Assembly: GCF_947487915.1 (NCBI RefSeq)
Contig: NZ_CANKYH010000002.1
Span: 329,172 to 393,171 of the forward strand
Direction of reading: 5' to 3'
Source: an uncultured Serinicoccus sp.
GTDB lineage: Bacteria > Actinomycetota > Actinomycetes > Actinomycetales > Dermatophilaceae
Length of the DNA stretch: 64,000 bases
Below the pieces are notes generated by a model, which did no database searches, was not told the DNA's origin, and worked only from the letters and a program-made list of their open reading frames with translations. Made by a program: the position numbers and the translations under genes. Below, piece after piece: positions 44,378 to 55,965 of the stretch (within the stretch, counting starts at the first letter, position 1; every line of letters starts with the position of its first letter).

Positions 44378-46174
44378 TCAGGCCGTGGCGCTCTCCTCCG
44401 CCTCGGGCTCGGCGTCCACTCCCGCCTCCCTGCGCTGCTCGGGCGTGATGGGAGCCGGAGCAGCGGTCAGCGGGTCGAAGCCGCCACCGGACTTCGGGAA
44501 GGCGATGACGTCGCGGATCGAGTCGGTGCCGGCCAGGAGGGCGACGATGCGGTCCCATCCGAAGGCGATCCCGCCGTGCGGCGGTGCCCCGAACTTGAAC
44601 GCCTCGAGCAGGAAGCCGAACTTCTCCTGCGCCTCCTCCGGAGACAGGCCCATGATCGCGAAGACCCGCTCCTGGACGTCGCGCCGGTGGATACGGATGG
44701 ACCCACCCCCGATCTCGTTGCCGTTGCACACCAGGTCGTAGGCGTACGCCAGCGCCGCGCCCGGGTCCTCCTCGAGGGAGTCCAGGAACTCCGCCTTGGG
44801 TGAGGTGAAGGCGTGGTGCACGGCGGTCCAGGCCCCGGCACCCACCGCCACGTCCCCCGCCGCGACGGCGTCACCGGCCGGCTCGAACAGCGGCGCGTCG
44901 ACGACCCACAGGAAGCTCCAGGCGTCCTCGTCCACCAGACCCACGCGTTCGGCGATCTCCTGCCGGGCCGCGCCCAGCAGGGCACGCGAGGGCCTGGTCG
45001 CACCGGCCGCGAAGAAGACGCAGTCACCCGGCTCGGCACCCACGTGCGCCGCGAGTCCCTCGCGCTCCGCGTCCGAGAGGTTCTTGGCCACCGGTCCACC
45101 CAACGTCCCGTCGTCAGTGACGGTGACGTAGGCCAGACCCTTGGCCCCCCGCTGCTTGGCCCACTCCTGCCAGGCGTCGAACTGACGACGAGGCTGGCTG
45201 CCGCCGCCGGGCATCACCACCGCCCCGACGTACTCCGCCTGGAACACCCGGAAGGGGGTGTCCGCGAAGTAGTCGGTGCACTCGACCAGCTCCACGCCGA
45301 AGCGGAGGTCCGGCTTGTCCGAGCCGTACCTCCGCATCGCCTCGGCATACGTCATCCGCGGGAACGGCGTGGTGAGCTCGACGCCGATGGTGCGCCACAC
45401 CTCCGCCGCGACCGCCTCGCCGAGCTCGATGACGTCGTCCTGCTCCACGAAGCTCATCTCGATGTCGAGCTGGGTGAACTCCGGCTGCCGGTCGGCGCGG
45501 AAGTCCTCGTCGCGGTAGCAGCGGGCGATCTGGTAGTAGCGCTCCATCCCGGCGACCATGAGCAGCTGCTTGAACAGCTGCGGGCTCTGCGGCAGGGCGT
45601 ACCAGCTGCCCGGCTGCAGGCGGGCCGGCACGAGGAAGTCGCGGGCGCCCTCCGGGGTCGACCGCGTGAGGGTCGGGGTCTCGACCTCGACGAAGTCGCG
45701 CTCGGCGAGCACGGTGCGGGCGGCCGCGTTGACCCGCGAGCGCAGCCGCAGGTTCTGCCCCGCCGCGCCGGCTCCGGGACGTCGCAGGTCCAGGTAGCGG
45801 TGGCGCAGGCGCGCCTCCTCGCCGACGCTGACCCGCTCGTCGATCTGGAACGGCAGCGGGGCCGAGGCGCTGAGCACCTCGATCTCGGTGGCGACGACGT
45901 CGATACCGCCGGTCGGGAGCTCGGGGTTGACGTCCTTCTCCGCGCGGGCGGTGACCTCGCCGACGACCTTGACGCAGTACTCGCTGCGCAGGTCGTGCGC
46001 GGTGCCGGTGAGCACCTCGTCACGGGCGACGACCTGGACGACGCCGCTGGCGTCCCGCAGGTCGATGAAGGCGACGCCGCCGTGGTCGCGGCGTCGGGCC
46101 ACCCAGCCGGTGAGGGTGACGGTCTGGCCGACGTGCTCAGGCCGCAGGGTGCCCGACTCGTGGGTGCGAAGCAT
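44378..46174 (-). CDS. aspS: Aspartyl-tRNA synthetase
   Basis: 598 aa from ATG 46174 (Shine-Dalgarno GAGGAG). OB-fold anticodon domain (1-105), class II core with [29 protein letters not shown] and [10 protein letters not shown], and the bacterial GAD insertion. Charges tRNA-Asp (possibly also tRNA-Asn if the organism uses GatCAB; not shown here). A T-box leader controls it. Confidence 0.97.
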   Translation of the reverse strand: MLRTHESGTLRPEHVGQTVTLTGWVARRRDHGGVAFIDLRDASGVVQVVARDEVLTGTAHDLRSEYCVKVVGEVTARAEKDVNPELPTGGIDVVATEIEVLSASAPLPFQIDERVSVGEEARLRHRYLDLRRPGAGAAGQNLRLRSRVNAAARTVLAERDFVEVETPTLTRSTPEGARDFLVPARLQPGSWYALPQSPQLFKQLLMVAGMERYYQIARCYRDEDFRADRQPEFTQLDIEMSFVEQDDVIELGEAVAAEVWRTIGVELTTPFPRMTYAEAMRRYGSDKPDLRFGVELVECTDYFADTPFRVFQAEYVGAVVMPGGGSQPRRQFDAWQEWAKQRGAKGLAYVTVTDDGTLGGPVAKNLSDAEREGLAAHVGAEPGDCVFFAAGATRPSRALLGAARQEIAERVGLVDEDAWSFLWVVDAPLFEPAGDAVAAGDVAVGAGAWTAVHHAFTSPKAEFLDSLEEDPGAALAYAYDLVCNGNEIGGGSIRIHRRDVQERVFAIMGLSPEEAQEKFGFLLEAFKFGAPPHGGIAFGWDRIVALLAGTDSIRDVIAFPKSGGGFDPLTAAPAPITPEQRREAGVDAEPEAEESATA

Positions 46175-46416
46175 GATCTCTCCTCTCGGTGCGGCGCGCC
46201 GGAGGGTCTGTCGATGCGACGACCCGGGCCCGCCAAGGCAGCCCGGGAGGTGTGGGCGGGGGCCAGGTCGCGGTGCCACCACACCTTCGCCGAGGGGACC
46301 TCGGCCTCTCGTCGGTGTCGCCGGACGCGCGGCCCCGGGCGGGTGTCACGGTCACGAGGTATGCCTGAGCCTCGGTCCTCGTCCACCCCGGCGGGTCGTC
46401 ACTCCGCCCCGGGAAC
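46175..46416 (-). ncRNA. T-box riboswitch leader of aspS
   Basis: Minus-strand leader of about 240 nt. Antiterminator/antisequestrator (46249-46285): helix GGUGUGG (46279-46285) with CCACACC (46249-46255), a 7-nt bulge UGGCACC (46272-46278), and inner helix GCG/CGC, exactly the T-box architecture and sequence GGUGGNACCGCG. UGGC pairs with tRNA 3' GCCA, matching the G73 discriminator of tRNA-Asp. Stem I (46333-46413) has the AGUGA motif on the 5' side (46399-46403) and on the 3' side GAC (46345-46347) followed by A, the Asp specifier. A CCCGGGC/GCCCGGG hairpin (about 46221-46245) lies between antisequestrator and Shine-Dalgarno. No U-run, so control is probably translational, as in actinobacterial ileS T-boxes. 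Confidence 0.82.
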
Positions 46417-46422
46417 GACATC

Positions 46423-46428
46423 AGTCTA
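46423..46428 (-). promoter_or_regulatory. Candidate -10 element of the aspS leader
   Basis: TAGACT on the minus strand, about 7 nt before the expected 5' end of Stem I. TGTCGG 18 nt upstream is a weak -35. The rest of the gap to 46507 shows nothing further. Confidence 0.5.
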
Positions 46429-46507
46429 CGGGTCCCGGCCAGGCGCCCGACACGCGAGCGGGGCCGCGTCGACCTGCTGCGGGCGGGACGCCGTGCCACC
46501 CTGAGGC

Positions 46508-47368
46508 ATGGGGTGGGAGCGAGACGTGCGACGCGGTCCGGACGAGGACGGGCAGGCACGGGGCCGTGCCCCGCTCGTCGACTCCCCGGTGAAGCCGGGT
46601 GGTCAGACAGACCCTGTCGGCCGTGACGCGCGGTTCGCGCGGTGGGCCCGCCGGGTCGCCGGCGTCGTGGTCATCGTGCTGTGGGCGGCCCACGCGCTGC
46701 TCTCGCTCGTGGGTGGCCTCCAGATGGTCAACCACAGCCAGGCCGTGGAGGACCTGTCGTCCGGGAGGATGACCAGCTACGCGCTGGTGGAGGAGCGACC
46801 CGGGCAAGCGAGCTCGTCGACCTGGTGGTGGACGGGGCAGGACCTCCGACCGGCCTCCGTCGACGAGCTCCAGACCGGCACGCCCGCCGTGGTCTACACC
46901 GTGGCCGGCTCGCGCCCGCGCCTGGTGGTGCCGGACCGCATCGTCCCGAGCACGAACAGCTGGGGGTCCTGGACGGAGGCCGAGGTGGACTGGATCCAGG
47001 AGGATCTCGTGACCAGCGGGCTGCCGTCCACGGTCGCCTCGGTGGTCCCGGGACGGGTCGGGCAGGCGCACGGTCTGCTCGGCCTGGTGCTGGCCGTCAG
47101 CATGCTGGTGCACGTCGTGTTCGGGCGCGCGCCGGTGCACGGCACCCGGTGGTTCTGGTTCTGGCTCATCGGCCTGCCCGCGGGCCTGGGGGTGCTGGCC
47201 TACGCGATCTGGGAGGAGGGCGGGTGGCGCGACCACCGCGCGCCGGCACCGCAGCAGCGGTCCTCGGGTGGCTACGGCTTCGCCATCCTGCTGCTCGGGT
47301 CGTTCGTCCTCACGGCCGGCAGCCAGCTGCTCACCTGGCTGCTCGGGGTCACCGTCATCCCCCTCTGA
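46508..47368 (+). CDS. Hypothetical membrane protein with four helices
   Basis: 286 aa. A charged N-terminus is followed by a helix (about 48-70), an extracellular domain of about 110 residues rich in Trp/Ser (STWWWTGQDLRPASVDE), then three helices (about 190-210, 220-240, 258-283). I do not recognise a family. Divergent from aspS and convergent with the sugar transporter. The ATG has only a weak GAGG upstream, so the start could be further downstream. Confidence 0.65.
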   Translation: MGWERDVRRGPDEDGQARGRAPLVDSPVKPGGQTDPVGRDARFARWARRVAGVVVIVLWAAHALLSLVGGLQMVNHSQAVEDLSSGRMTSYALVEERPGQASSSTWWWTGQDLRPASVDELQTGTPAVVYTVAGSRPRLVVPDRIVPSTNSWGSWTEAEVDWIQEDLVTSGLPSTVASVVPGRVGQAHGLLGLVLAVSMLVHVVFGRAPVHGTRWFWFWLIGLPAGLGVLAYAIWEEGGWRDHRAPAPQQRSSGGYGFAILLLGSFVLTAGSQLLTWLLGVTVIPL

Positions 47369-47383
47369 GCAGGAGCCCACCGC

Positions 47384-47424
47384 GGCGTCGTCCGGGCCAG
47401 CAGGGGCCCACCCGCGCCGACGCC
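47384..47424. terminator. Possible bidirectional hairpin between convergent genes
   Basis: GGCGTCG (47384-47390) and CGACGCC (47418-47424) can pair, with a GGGCC/GGCCC palindrome in the loop, in the 71-nt gap between the membrane protein and transporter stops. Confidence 0.3.
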
Positions 47425-47439
47425 CCGGCGAGCTGCTCC

Positions 47440-48819
47440 CTACCGCGCCTTCATCGCGGCGCTGCCGGCCAGGTCGAGGGTCTCCTCCATCTCCTCCAGC
47501 GGGATGCCCTTGGTCTCCGGCATGACCTTGATCGTCCAGAACGTCATGGCCACCCCACCGAGGAGGAAGATGAGGAAGGCGACACCGCCGCCCAGGTTCC
47601 CGGCGATCGCGGGGAACGACCAGGAGATCGCCGCCGCGAAGGTCCAGTGGGTCAGCGCCCCGAAGGACTGGCCCCGGGCCCGGATGGCGTTGGGGAAGAT
47701 CTCGGCGATGAAGACCCAGATGACGGCTCCCTGCCCGAAGGCGTGCACCCCCACGAAGAGCATGATGCTGGCGACGACGAGGCCGCTGGTGACCCCGGTG
47801 AAGTTGCCCTCGTAGACGAAGAACAGCACGGTGAGCAGGCCGAGGGTGAGGACGTACCCGGCCGAGCAGACGAGCATGAGGAAGCGCCGGCCCACCCGGT
47901 CGATGAGCGTCAGGGCGAGGATCGTCGCGAGCAGGTTGACGAGCCCCACGCCGGCGCTGTTGAGGAAGGCGGCGCTCTCGCCCAGCCCGGCGCTCTCGAA
48001 GATGGTGGGGGCGTAGTACAGCACCGCGTTGATGCCGCCCAGCTGGTTGAAGGCCGCGATCGCGAAGGCGAGCAGGATGACCTTGCGGTGGCCCTGGGTG
48101 AAGAACGGCACCTTGGCGCTGTCCCCTTCCACCTCCAGCGCCTCCTGGATCTCCTCGCGCTGCACCCGCGCCTCCTCGGCGTCCCCGGTGAGCCGGTCGA
48201 TGACCTCCCGGGCCTCCTCGTGCCGGCCGACGGCCATCAGCCAGCGGGGGCTCTCCGGCACGAGCAGCACCAGCAGCGCGAAGGCCAAGGCCGGGATCGC
48301 CTCGACGCCGAACATCCAGCGCCAGGCGGTGTCCTCCGGGAAGAGGCTCAGGATGGCGAAGTTGGAGAGGTAGGCCAGCAGGATGCCGACCGTGATGTTG
48401 AACTGGAACAGCCCGACCAACCGACCGCGGTGCCGCGGCGGCGCGACCTCGGCGTTGTAGATCGGTGCCACCGAGGTGGCGGCACCGACCCCGAGACCGC
48501 CGACGAAGCGGAAGATCATGAAGACGACCCAGTCGGTCGCCAGGGCGCTCCCGAGCGCGGAGACGACGTAGAGGACTCCGATGACGATGAGCACCGGCTT
48601 GCGCCCGAACCGGTCGGCAGGCTTGCCGAGCCCGGCGTAGGCGGCGCCGACGACGGTGCCGATGAGCGCGGTGGCGACGGTGAAGCCGAGCGCGAACCCG
48701 GACAGCCCGAACACCTCCGTCAGGTCCGAGGTGGTCCCCGAGATCACCGCCGTGTCGAACCCGAAGAGCAGACCCCCCAGGGCCGCGATGATGGCACTTC
48801 GTAGCACCAGTGGCTGCAT
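47440..48819 (-). CDS. Sugar porter family MFS transporter
   Basis: 459 aa from ATG 48819, Shine-Dalgarno AAAGGAG five nt upstream. Twelve membrane helices with sugar-porter signatures: GGLLFGFDTAVISG in helix 1, DRFGRKP, PESPRWLM after helix 6, FNQLGGINAVLYYAPTIF in helix 7, DRVGRR and PETKG near the end. Likely a proton-linked hexose or pentose importer; the substrate cannot be told. Confidence 0.93.
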   Translation of the reverse strand: MQPLVLRSAIIAALGGLLFGFDTAVISGTTSDLTEVFGLSGFALGFTVATALIGTVVGAAYAGLGKPADRFGRKPVLIVIGVLYVVSALGSALATDWVVFMIFRFVGGLGVGAATSVAPIYNAEVAPPRHRGRLVGLFQFNITVGILLAYLSNFAILSLFPEDTAWRWMFGVEAIPALAFALLVLLVPESPRWLMAVGRHEEAREVIDRLTGDAEEARVQREEIQEALEVEGDSAKVPFFTQGHRKVILLAFAIAAFNQLGGINAVLYYAPTIFESAGLGESAAFLNSAGVGLVNLLATILALTLIDRVGRRFLMLVCSAGYVLTLGLLTVLFFVYEGNFTGVTSGLVVASIMLFVGVHAFGQGAVIWVFIAEIFPNAIRARGQSFGALTHWTFAAAISWSFPAIAGNLGGGVAFLIFLLGGVAMTFWTIKVMPETKGIPLEEMEETLDLAGSAAMKAR

Positions 48820-48918
48820 GTCCGCTCCTTTGCCGACGACGAGCGTCACCCGGTATGACGCCACGTCACCCTGACACACGCCGCGGCGGCGGGCACACGG
48901 GGCGCGCCGGGGGCGGGG

Positions 48919-49529
48919 TCAGCCGCGGAAGCCTGCCCGGGTGTGCAGCGCCAGCACCGCCAGCATGAGCGGGCCGTTGTGCACCTGCCCACCCAGCACG
49001 GCGGCCACCGCGTCGCGCACGCCGACCCAGCCGGAGGGCATACCGGCCTCCTCACCCTCCCGGGCGTGCCGCTGCGCCTCGGGGACGTCCGCGAGACCGG
49101 TGGCGACGAAGACGTGGATGGTCTCGTCGAGCCCGCCCGGGGAGGGCGTGAACGACACCAGGGGCTCCCAGTGCTCGGCCCGCAGGTCGGCCTCCTCGGC
49201 CAGCTCGCGGCGCGCGGCCTCCACCGGCGGCTCCCCCTCGACGTCGAGCAGCCCCGCCGGGATCTCCCAGTCCTCGGCGCCGATGGGGTGGCGGTACTGC
49301 CGGATGACGAAGATCTCCGGCTCGCCCCGGTCCTCGCGCACCGCGAGGACGGCGACCGCGCCGGTGTGGTGCACGTACTCCCTGCTGGCCGGGCCGTCGT
49401 CCAGCTCGACCTCGTCGCGGTGCACGTCCCAGACGGCACCCCGCATCGCCACCTCGGTGCTGCGCACGGGGCGGGACCCGGGCAGGTCGACGAGCTCGGG
49501 CAGCCCCAGCCGGGGCGCGGAGAGGGTCA

Positions 49530-49530
<1 letters not shown>
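48919..49530 (-). CDS. Nudix hydrolase, ADP-ribose pyrophosphatase type
   Basis: 203 aa. Nudix box seen as GLLDVEGEPPVEAARRELAE followed by EAD, with the Glu residues for Mg. The N-terminal strands and the RQYRHPIGAEDWEIPAG block fit ADP-ribose pyrophosphatase (NudF). ATG 49530 shares one base with the pyrG stop, the same pairing as Rv1699-Rv1700 in Mycobacterium. Confidence 0.93.
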
Positions 49531-51317
<1,787 letters not shown>

Positions 51318-53345
51318 TCAGGGAGTCCCGGGCCCGAGACGGTCGGCGAGCCAGGAGCGGGCGGTGGCCAGGAGCTGGAGCGCCAGCGGGTGGCGGGGCG
51401 CCCACGCCTCGAAGCCGTGCGGCGCCCCGGCCACCACCTCCAGGGTGACGTCGGCGCCCGCCGCGCGGAGACGGTCCGCGTAGTCGGTGTCCTCGGCGAA
51501 GAACAGCTCGATGTCGGAGGTGGAGATCCAGGTCGGGGGCAGCCCGCTCAGGTCCTCCCGACGGGCCGGAGCGGCGTACGGCGGCAGCGTCTCGGCTCCG
51601 ACGTCCCCGCCGAGGTAGGCCGACCAACCGGCGAGGTTCGCCCGGTTGTCCCAGACGAGGTGGCCGGTGGCGTCCCGGTCGCGGTCCGCGGCCGTGCGGT
51701 CGTCGAGCATCGGGCAGAAGAGCCACTGCGCCGCCACGGGGTCTCCCCCGTCGACGACCCGGTGGACGAGGCTCGCGGCGAGCCCGCCCCCGGCGCTCTG
51801 CCCGCCGATCGCCAAACGCTCGGGATCGAGGCCGAGGTCCGTGGCGTGGGCGCGTAGCCACCGCCACCCCGTGAGGCAGTCGTCCAGCGCCGCCGGGAAG
51901 GGGTGCCGCGGGGCCAGCCGGTAGTCCACCGAGACGACCGTGACCCCGGTGTCGCGCGCCGTCTGCCCGCAGTGCCTGTCGTCCATGGCGGCCGACCCCA
52001 GGACCAGTCCTCCGCCGTGGATCCACAACAGCCCGGCGCCGGAGGGGTTAGAAGGGATGTAGACCCGCAGCCTTACGCCCTGGTGCCGGAGCGTGTGGCG
52101 CCTGACCGACGCGACCCGTCGGCCGGGCACGAGGGCGGTCACCGACCGCGCCAGGAGGAGCGCGGCCCGGCTCTCGAGGTTGACGCGCGGCGTCCTCAGC
52201 GCGGCGGCGCGCAGGGTCGGATCGACGGCCGGGTCGGGCAGGACTCCACGGTATGCCGTGAGCACCGCCTCGAGCGCGTCCCGCCTGGTCGGCAGACGGC
52301 TCGCCCGGTCGCGGGCCCGCCGGGCGAGGTCGGCCCGGGCCCCGGGGTCGAGCAGGAGACCGGCGACCGCGTCGGCCAGCGCGGCGGACGAGCCCGGGGG
52401 CACGAGCACCCCCGCACCACCGAGGAGGTCCGACGTGCCCCCCACGTCGGTGGCGACGACCGGGGCACCGGCGGCGAGCGCCTCCTGCAGGACCAGCGGC
52501 TGCCCCTCCCAGTCCGCGGACGACACGACGACGTCCGCGCCGGCGAGCAGCCTCGGGACGTCCTGCCGGTGGCCCAGGAAGTGCACGTCTCCCCCACCGC
52601 GCTCGGCCTGCTCGCGCAGGGCCCCGGCGAGGGGTCCCTCACCGACCACCGCCAGGACCGGGGGGGAACCGAACCGGGCGTCGTCGCGCAGGCGGCGGTA
52701 GGCGTCCAGGAGCAGGTCGACCCGCTTCTGGCGGGCCAGCCGACCCGCCGTGAGGACCAGCCCCGCTCCGTCCGGGACGCCCAGCTCGGCGCGCAGCTCC
52801 CGCGCGGCCTGCTCGCGCTGCGCGCAGGTGGCCGGAACGGCCGCCGAGGAGGGGACCACCGCGAGGCGCGCCCCGCGGGCACCGCGCCGGCGGGCCCGCT
52901 CCACCAGGTCCGACGACACCCCCAGCACGAGGTCCGCCCGTCGGCAGACGAGGGCCTCGAGCGACGCATACGTCCACGACGCCGCACGCCCCTCCGGAGG
53001 ACCGTTGTGGCTGGTGACGACCAGGGGGACCCGCCGGGACCGCCCCCCGCCGACGGCCAGGGCCGCGGCGGCACCGGCGCGGACGCCGTGCGCGTGCACC
53101 ACCTGCGCGCCCCGGGCCAGGAGCCGCAGCCGGGCGTGGGTGCTCGCGAGGGCGCCCGGTGAGCCCACGCCGACCTCCACCGGCTCGACCCGGGCCCCGG
53201 TGGCCTGCAGGTCGAACCGGTCCGTCACCGTCCGCGGGCAGGCCACCACCACGACGTGACCGGCGCCCACGAGGTCCACGGCGAGCTGGCGCACGTGTCG
53301 ACCGACGCCGCCGCCGACGAGCCCGACGACCAGCAGCACCCTCAC
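51318..53345 (-). CDS. Fusion of GT4 glycosyltransferase and alpha/beta-hydrolase (HSL-type esterase)
   Basis: 675 aa in one open frame. Residues 1-375: GT-B glycosyltransferase ([41 protein letters not shown], and EGQPLVLQEALAAGAPVV with the E(x7)E region). Residues about 440-675: hydrolase with oxyanion motif WIHGGGLVLGSA, nucleophile GGQSAGGGLAA, and the acid/His region ISTSDIELFFAED and GAPHGFEAW. The catalytic triad looks complete. The combination suggests making and then acylating or deacylating a surface glycan (inference). Start overlaps murJ by 4 nt. Confidence 0.88.
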   Translation of the reverse strand: MRVLLVVGLVGGGVGRHVRQLAVDLVGAGHVVVVACPRTVTDRFDLQATGARVEPVEVGVGSPGALASTHARLRLLARGAQVVHAHGVRAGAAAALAVGGGRSRRVPLVVTSHNGPPEGRAASWTYASLEALVCRRADLVLGVSSDLVERARRRGARGARLAVVPSSAAVPATCAQREQAARELRAELGVPDGAGLVLTAGRLARQKRVDLLLDAYRRLRDDARFGSPPVLAVVGEGPLAGALREQAERGGGDVHFLGHRQDVPRLLAGADVVVSSADWEGQPLVLQEALAAGAPVVATDVGGTSDLLGGAGVLVPPGSSAALADAVAGLLLDPGARADLARRARDRASRLPTRRDALEAVLTAYRGVLPDPAVDPTLRAAALRTPRVNLESRAALLLARSVTALVPGRRVASVRRHTLRHQGVRLRVYIPSNPSGAGLLWIHGGGLVLGSAAMDDRHCGQTARDTGVTVVSVDYRLAPRHPFPAALDDCLTGWRWLRAHATDLGLDPERLAIGGQSAGGGLAASLVHRVVDGGDPVAAQWLFCPMLDDRTAADRDRDATGHLVWDNRANLAGWSAYLGGDVGAETLPPYAAPARREDLSGLPPTWISTSDIELFFAEDTDYADRLRAAGADVTLEVVAGAPHGFEAWAPRHPLALQLLATARSWLADRLGPGTP

Positions 53346-55051
53346 CGGTCGCTCTCCCGTCGTCGACCCCGCATCCGCAGCCGTTCACGGAGGGGGGCGG
53401 CCGCCTCCCGGTCCAGCAGCAGGACGAGGCCGAGCACCACCGCGGCGGCAACCCCGCCACGCAGGAGGCCCAGCGCCACCGCCACGGCCAGCGTCGCCGG
53501 TTCACCCGACGGGTCGGAGGCACCCGGCAGCTGGGCCGCGACCAGCACCCCCACCAGCGCACCGGCCAGGGACACCGCCAGCGCGCGGGGAAGCCCCGTG
53601 AGCGCTCCCGGACCCCAGGCCACCCGGGTCCACCAGGCGAGGACGCCGGCCGAGACCACCATCCCCACCGACGAGGCTCCGGCCAGCAGGACCAGCACCC
53701 CGGCCACGCCGTCCGCGGCGGCCGCCCCCGCCCCCACGAGGCCCACGAGTGCCGCCAGGAGCCAGCCGGAGGCGGCTCCGGCCGCCGCCGCGCGGGGCCG
53801 GTCGGCGACGTAGAGCGCGCGGGTGAGCAGCGCGACGAGGCCGAAGCCGACGAGACCCGGCGCGAGGACGGCCAGCGCGGCGGGCAGGGCTCCCAGCGCC
53901 TCCCGCCCTGCTCCCCCGGCGCCGGCGTCGAGGGCCAGGAAGGCCGCCCCCACCTCCCCGCTGGCGGCGGCCAGGGCGGCGGCGCCGGCGACCGAGGCCG
54001 CGACCACCGCGGTCGCCGTCCGACGCAGCACCGCGCGGGTCCGCGCCGCGTCGCCCACGAGACGGGGGAAGGCCGCCGTGGCCAGCGGGACCACCAGCAC
54101 GGCGTAGGGCAGCAGGTAGACGGTCTGCGCGTACGTCCAGACCGTGATCCCCCCGACACCGGTGCTGTTGGCCACGAGGATCACCACCACCGTGAAGACC
54201 TGCTGGGTCCCCACGGTCACCAGCCCGGCGAGCGCCAGCCCGCCCGCGAGGCGTCCCGAGCCCGCCGGGAAGCGCAGGGTGGGACGCCACCGCACCCCGG
54301 CGCGGGCGACGGGAAGCAGCAGCGGCAGGCTGAGGGCGGCCACCCCGACGGTGGTGCCACCGGCCAGCAGGAGCAGGGCGCGGTCCGGCACCTCGCCCAG
54401 CGGGACGTCGGCGTCGACGGTGGCGCCGACGAGCAGGTAGACGGCGATGACCACGAGGCTGGACAGCAGCGGGGCGAGCGCGGCGGCGAGGAAGCGTCGG
54501 TGGGCCTGCAGCACCCCGGTGAGCACGATGCCGATGCCGTAGAGCACCACCTGGGGCGCGAAGAGCAGGAGCATGAGGCGCCCGACCTGCTGCGCCGCCG
54601 CCGGGTCGCAGCCGTCGGGGTCGCCGGCGCCGAGCAGCGCGGAGGTGATCGGCCCCGCGAGCAGCGCTGCCAGGAGCCCGAGCGGCACGAGGACGAGCAG
54701 TGCCCAGCCCAGCAGCGCCGAGGCGGTGCGGTCCGCGCGGTCCTCGTCACCGTCCTGCAGGTGACGTGCCACCAGCGGGACAGCCACCGCGGCGAGCGCC
54801 CCGCCGGCCGCGATCTCGAACACGACGTTGGGGATGAGGTTGACGGTGGTGTAGACCTGCCCCAGACAGGTCGTCCCCACCGCCTCCGAGAAGACCACCC
54901 AGCGGGCGACCCCGGCCACCCGGGCGAGCAGGGTGGTGGCCGCGACGACGCCCGCCGCGGCGAGCAGTCCCTGCCCGACGATCCGGCGGCTCGGCCCCGG
55001 TCCCGGCCCTGGCCCCGTTCCCGGGCGTGCTCCCGGTCCCGACGAGCTCAT
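53342..55051 (-). CDS. murJ: MurJ-like lipid II flippase (MVF family)
   Basis: 569 aa with about 14 membrane helices. MVF features: AAATTLLARVAGVARWVVFSEAVG type first helix, NLIPNVVFEIAAGGALAAVAVPL. A second murJ elsewhere is likely, since this copy sits among polysaccharide genes and lacks the long pseudokinase tail of mycobacterial MurJ; it may flip another lipid-linked glycan. ATG 55051 overlaps the next gene by 4 nt. Confidence 0.85.
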   Translation of the reverse strand: MSSSGPGARPGTGPGPGPGPSRRIVGQGLLAAAGVVAATTLLARVAGVARWVVFSEAVGTTCLGQVYTTVNLIPNVVFEIAAGGALAAVAVPLVARHLQDGDEDRADRTASALLGWALLVLVPLGLLAALLAGPITSALLGAGDPDGCDPAAAQQVGRLMLLLFAPQVVLYGIGIVLTGVLQAHRRFLAAALAPLLSSLVVIAVYLLVGATVDADVPLGEVPDRALLLLAGGTTVGVAALSLPLLLPVARAGVRWRPTLRFPAGSGRLAGGLALAGLVTVGTQQVFTVVVILVANSTGVGGITVWTYAQTVYLLPYAVLVVPLATAAFPRLVGDAARTRAVLRRTATAVVAASVAGAAALAAASGEVGAAFLALDAGAGGAGREALGALPAALAVLAPGLVGFGLVALLTRALYVADRPRAAAAGAASGWLLAALVGLVGAGAAAADGVAGVLVLLAGASSVGMVVSAGVLAWWTRVAWGPGALTGLPRALAVSLAGALVGVLVAAQLPGASDPSGEPATLAVAVALGLLRGGVAAAVVLGLVLLLDREAAAPLRERLRMRGRRRESDR

Positions 55052-55965
55052 CGGCGGCCCCAGCGGTCCAGCTGACGCAGGACGGGGGTCGCGTCGATGA
55101 CCCGGGAGAAGCTCACCCGCTCGCTGAGCAGGGTCAGGCCGGCCAGGGCGGCGAGGCAGGTCCAGCGGGCCCGTGGCGACAGCTCGCGGACGGCCGCCAC
55201 GCCGAGGGCCGCACCCACGGCGTTGGCCCCGGTGTCCCCGAGCATGCTCCGGCTGCCCAGGTCGTCGGGCAGGGCAGCGAGAGCGGCGCCCGAGCAGGCC
55301 GCCGCCGCCGGCTGCGTGCGCGCCAGCGGCAGGCCGACGAGGAGTCCGACCTTGAGCGTCCTCCCGGGGCGCAGGTCCAGCAGGTTGGCGAGGTTCGCGG
55401 CACCGGCGACGACGCCGGCGGCAGCCAGGGTGGAGGCCCCCCGCCCCCGGCAGCGGTCGGCCTCAAACGCGGCCAGCGCGCCGGCCGTCACGAGCACCGC
55501 GACCTTGAGCGCGCCGGTGGTCACCCGGCCCCGCCGCAGGGCGCCGAGGTGCCCCCGCAGCCCCTTGACGCCGGTGTCGCCCGCCAGGTCGTCGACGGCA
55601 CCCCCGCCCGCGGCGAGCAGCACCGCCGCGGCCGAGGCGGGTTCGACCAGGGCCAGCGGCGCCGCCGTGCCGATCGCCAGGGCCACCCCCTCCACCAGCG
55701 TCACCTCGTCGCCGCGGTGGTTCACCCGGACCCAGCGACGGCCACCACCGGGCAGGGCGTCTCGTCGGTCCAGCAGACGCACCCCCCAGGTGAGCACGAC
55801 GGCTGCGCCGGTCACAGCCACGGGGCGCGGGAAGGCAGGCGTGCCGGCACCGACGGAGGGGCCGGCCGGGGTCACGGGGCCGACGGAGGGGCCGGCCGGC
55901 GCCAGGGGGCCGACGGAGGGGCCGGCCTGCGCCAGGGGGCCGACGGAGGGGCCGGCCTGCGTCAC
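55048..55965 (-). CDS. MraY/WecA-like polyprenyl-phosphate glycosyl-1-phosphate transferase homologue
   Basis: 305 aa. Membrane helices throughout; GAVDDLAGDTGVKGLRGHLGAL corresponds to the DDxxD region and MLGDTGANAVGAALG to the GD(S/T)G loop of the family. It is short and some conserved acidic residues are reduced, so activity is uncertain. The N-terminus (1-40) consists of ten-residue AGPSVGP repeats encoded by a 30-bp tandem repeat. GTG 55965 overlaps the steB stop by 4 nt. Confidence 0.75.
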   Translation of the reverse strand: MTQAGPSVGPLAQAGPSVGPLAPAGPSVGPVTPAGPSVGAGTPAFPRPVAVTGAAVVLTWGVRLLDRRDALPGGGRRWVRVNHRGDEVTLVEGVALAIGTAAPLALVEPASAAAVLLAAGGGAVDDLAGDTGVKGLRGHLGALRRGRVTTGALKVAVLVTAGALAAFEADRCRGRGASTLAAAGVVAGAANLANLLDLRPGRTLKVGLLVGLPLARTQPAAAACSGAALAALPDDLGSRSMLGDTGANAVGAALGVAAVRELSPRARWTCLAALAGLTLLSERVSFSRVIDATPVLRQLDRWGRR

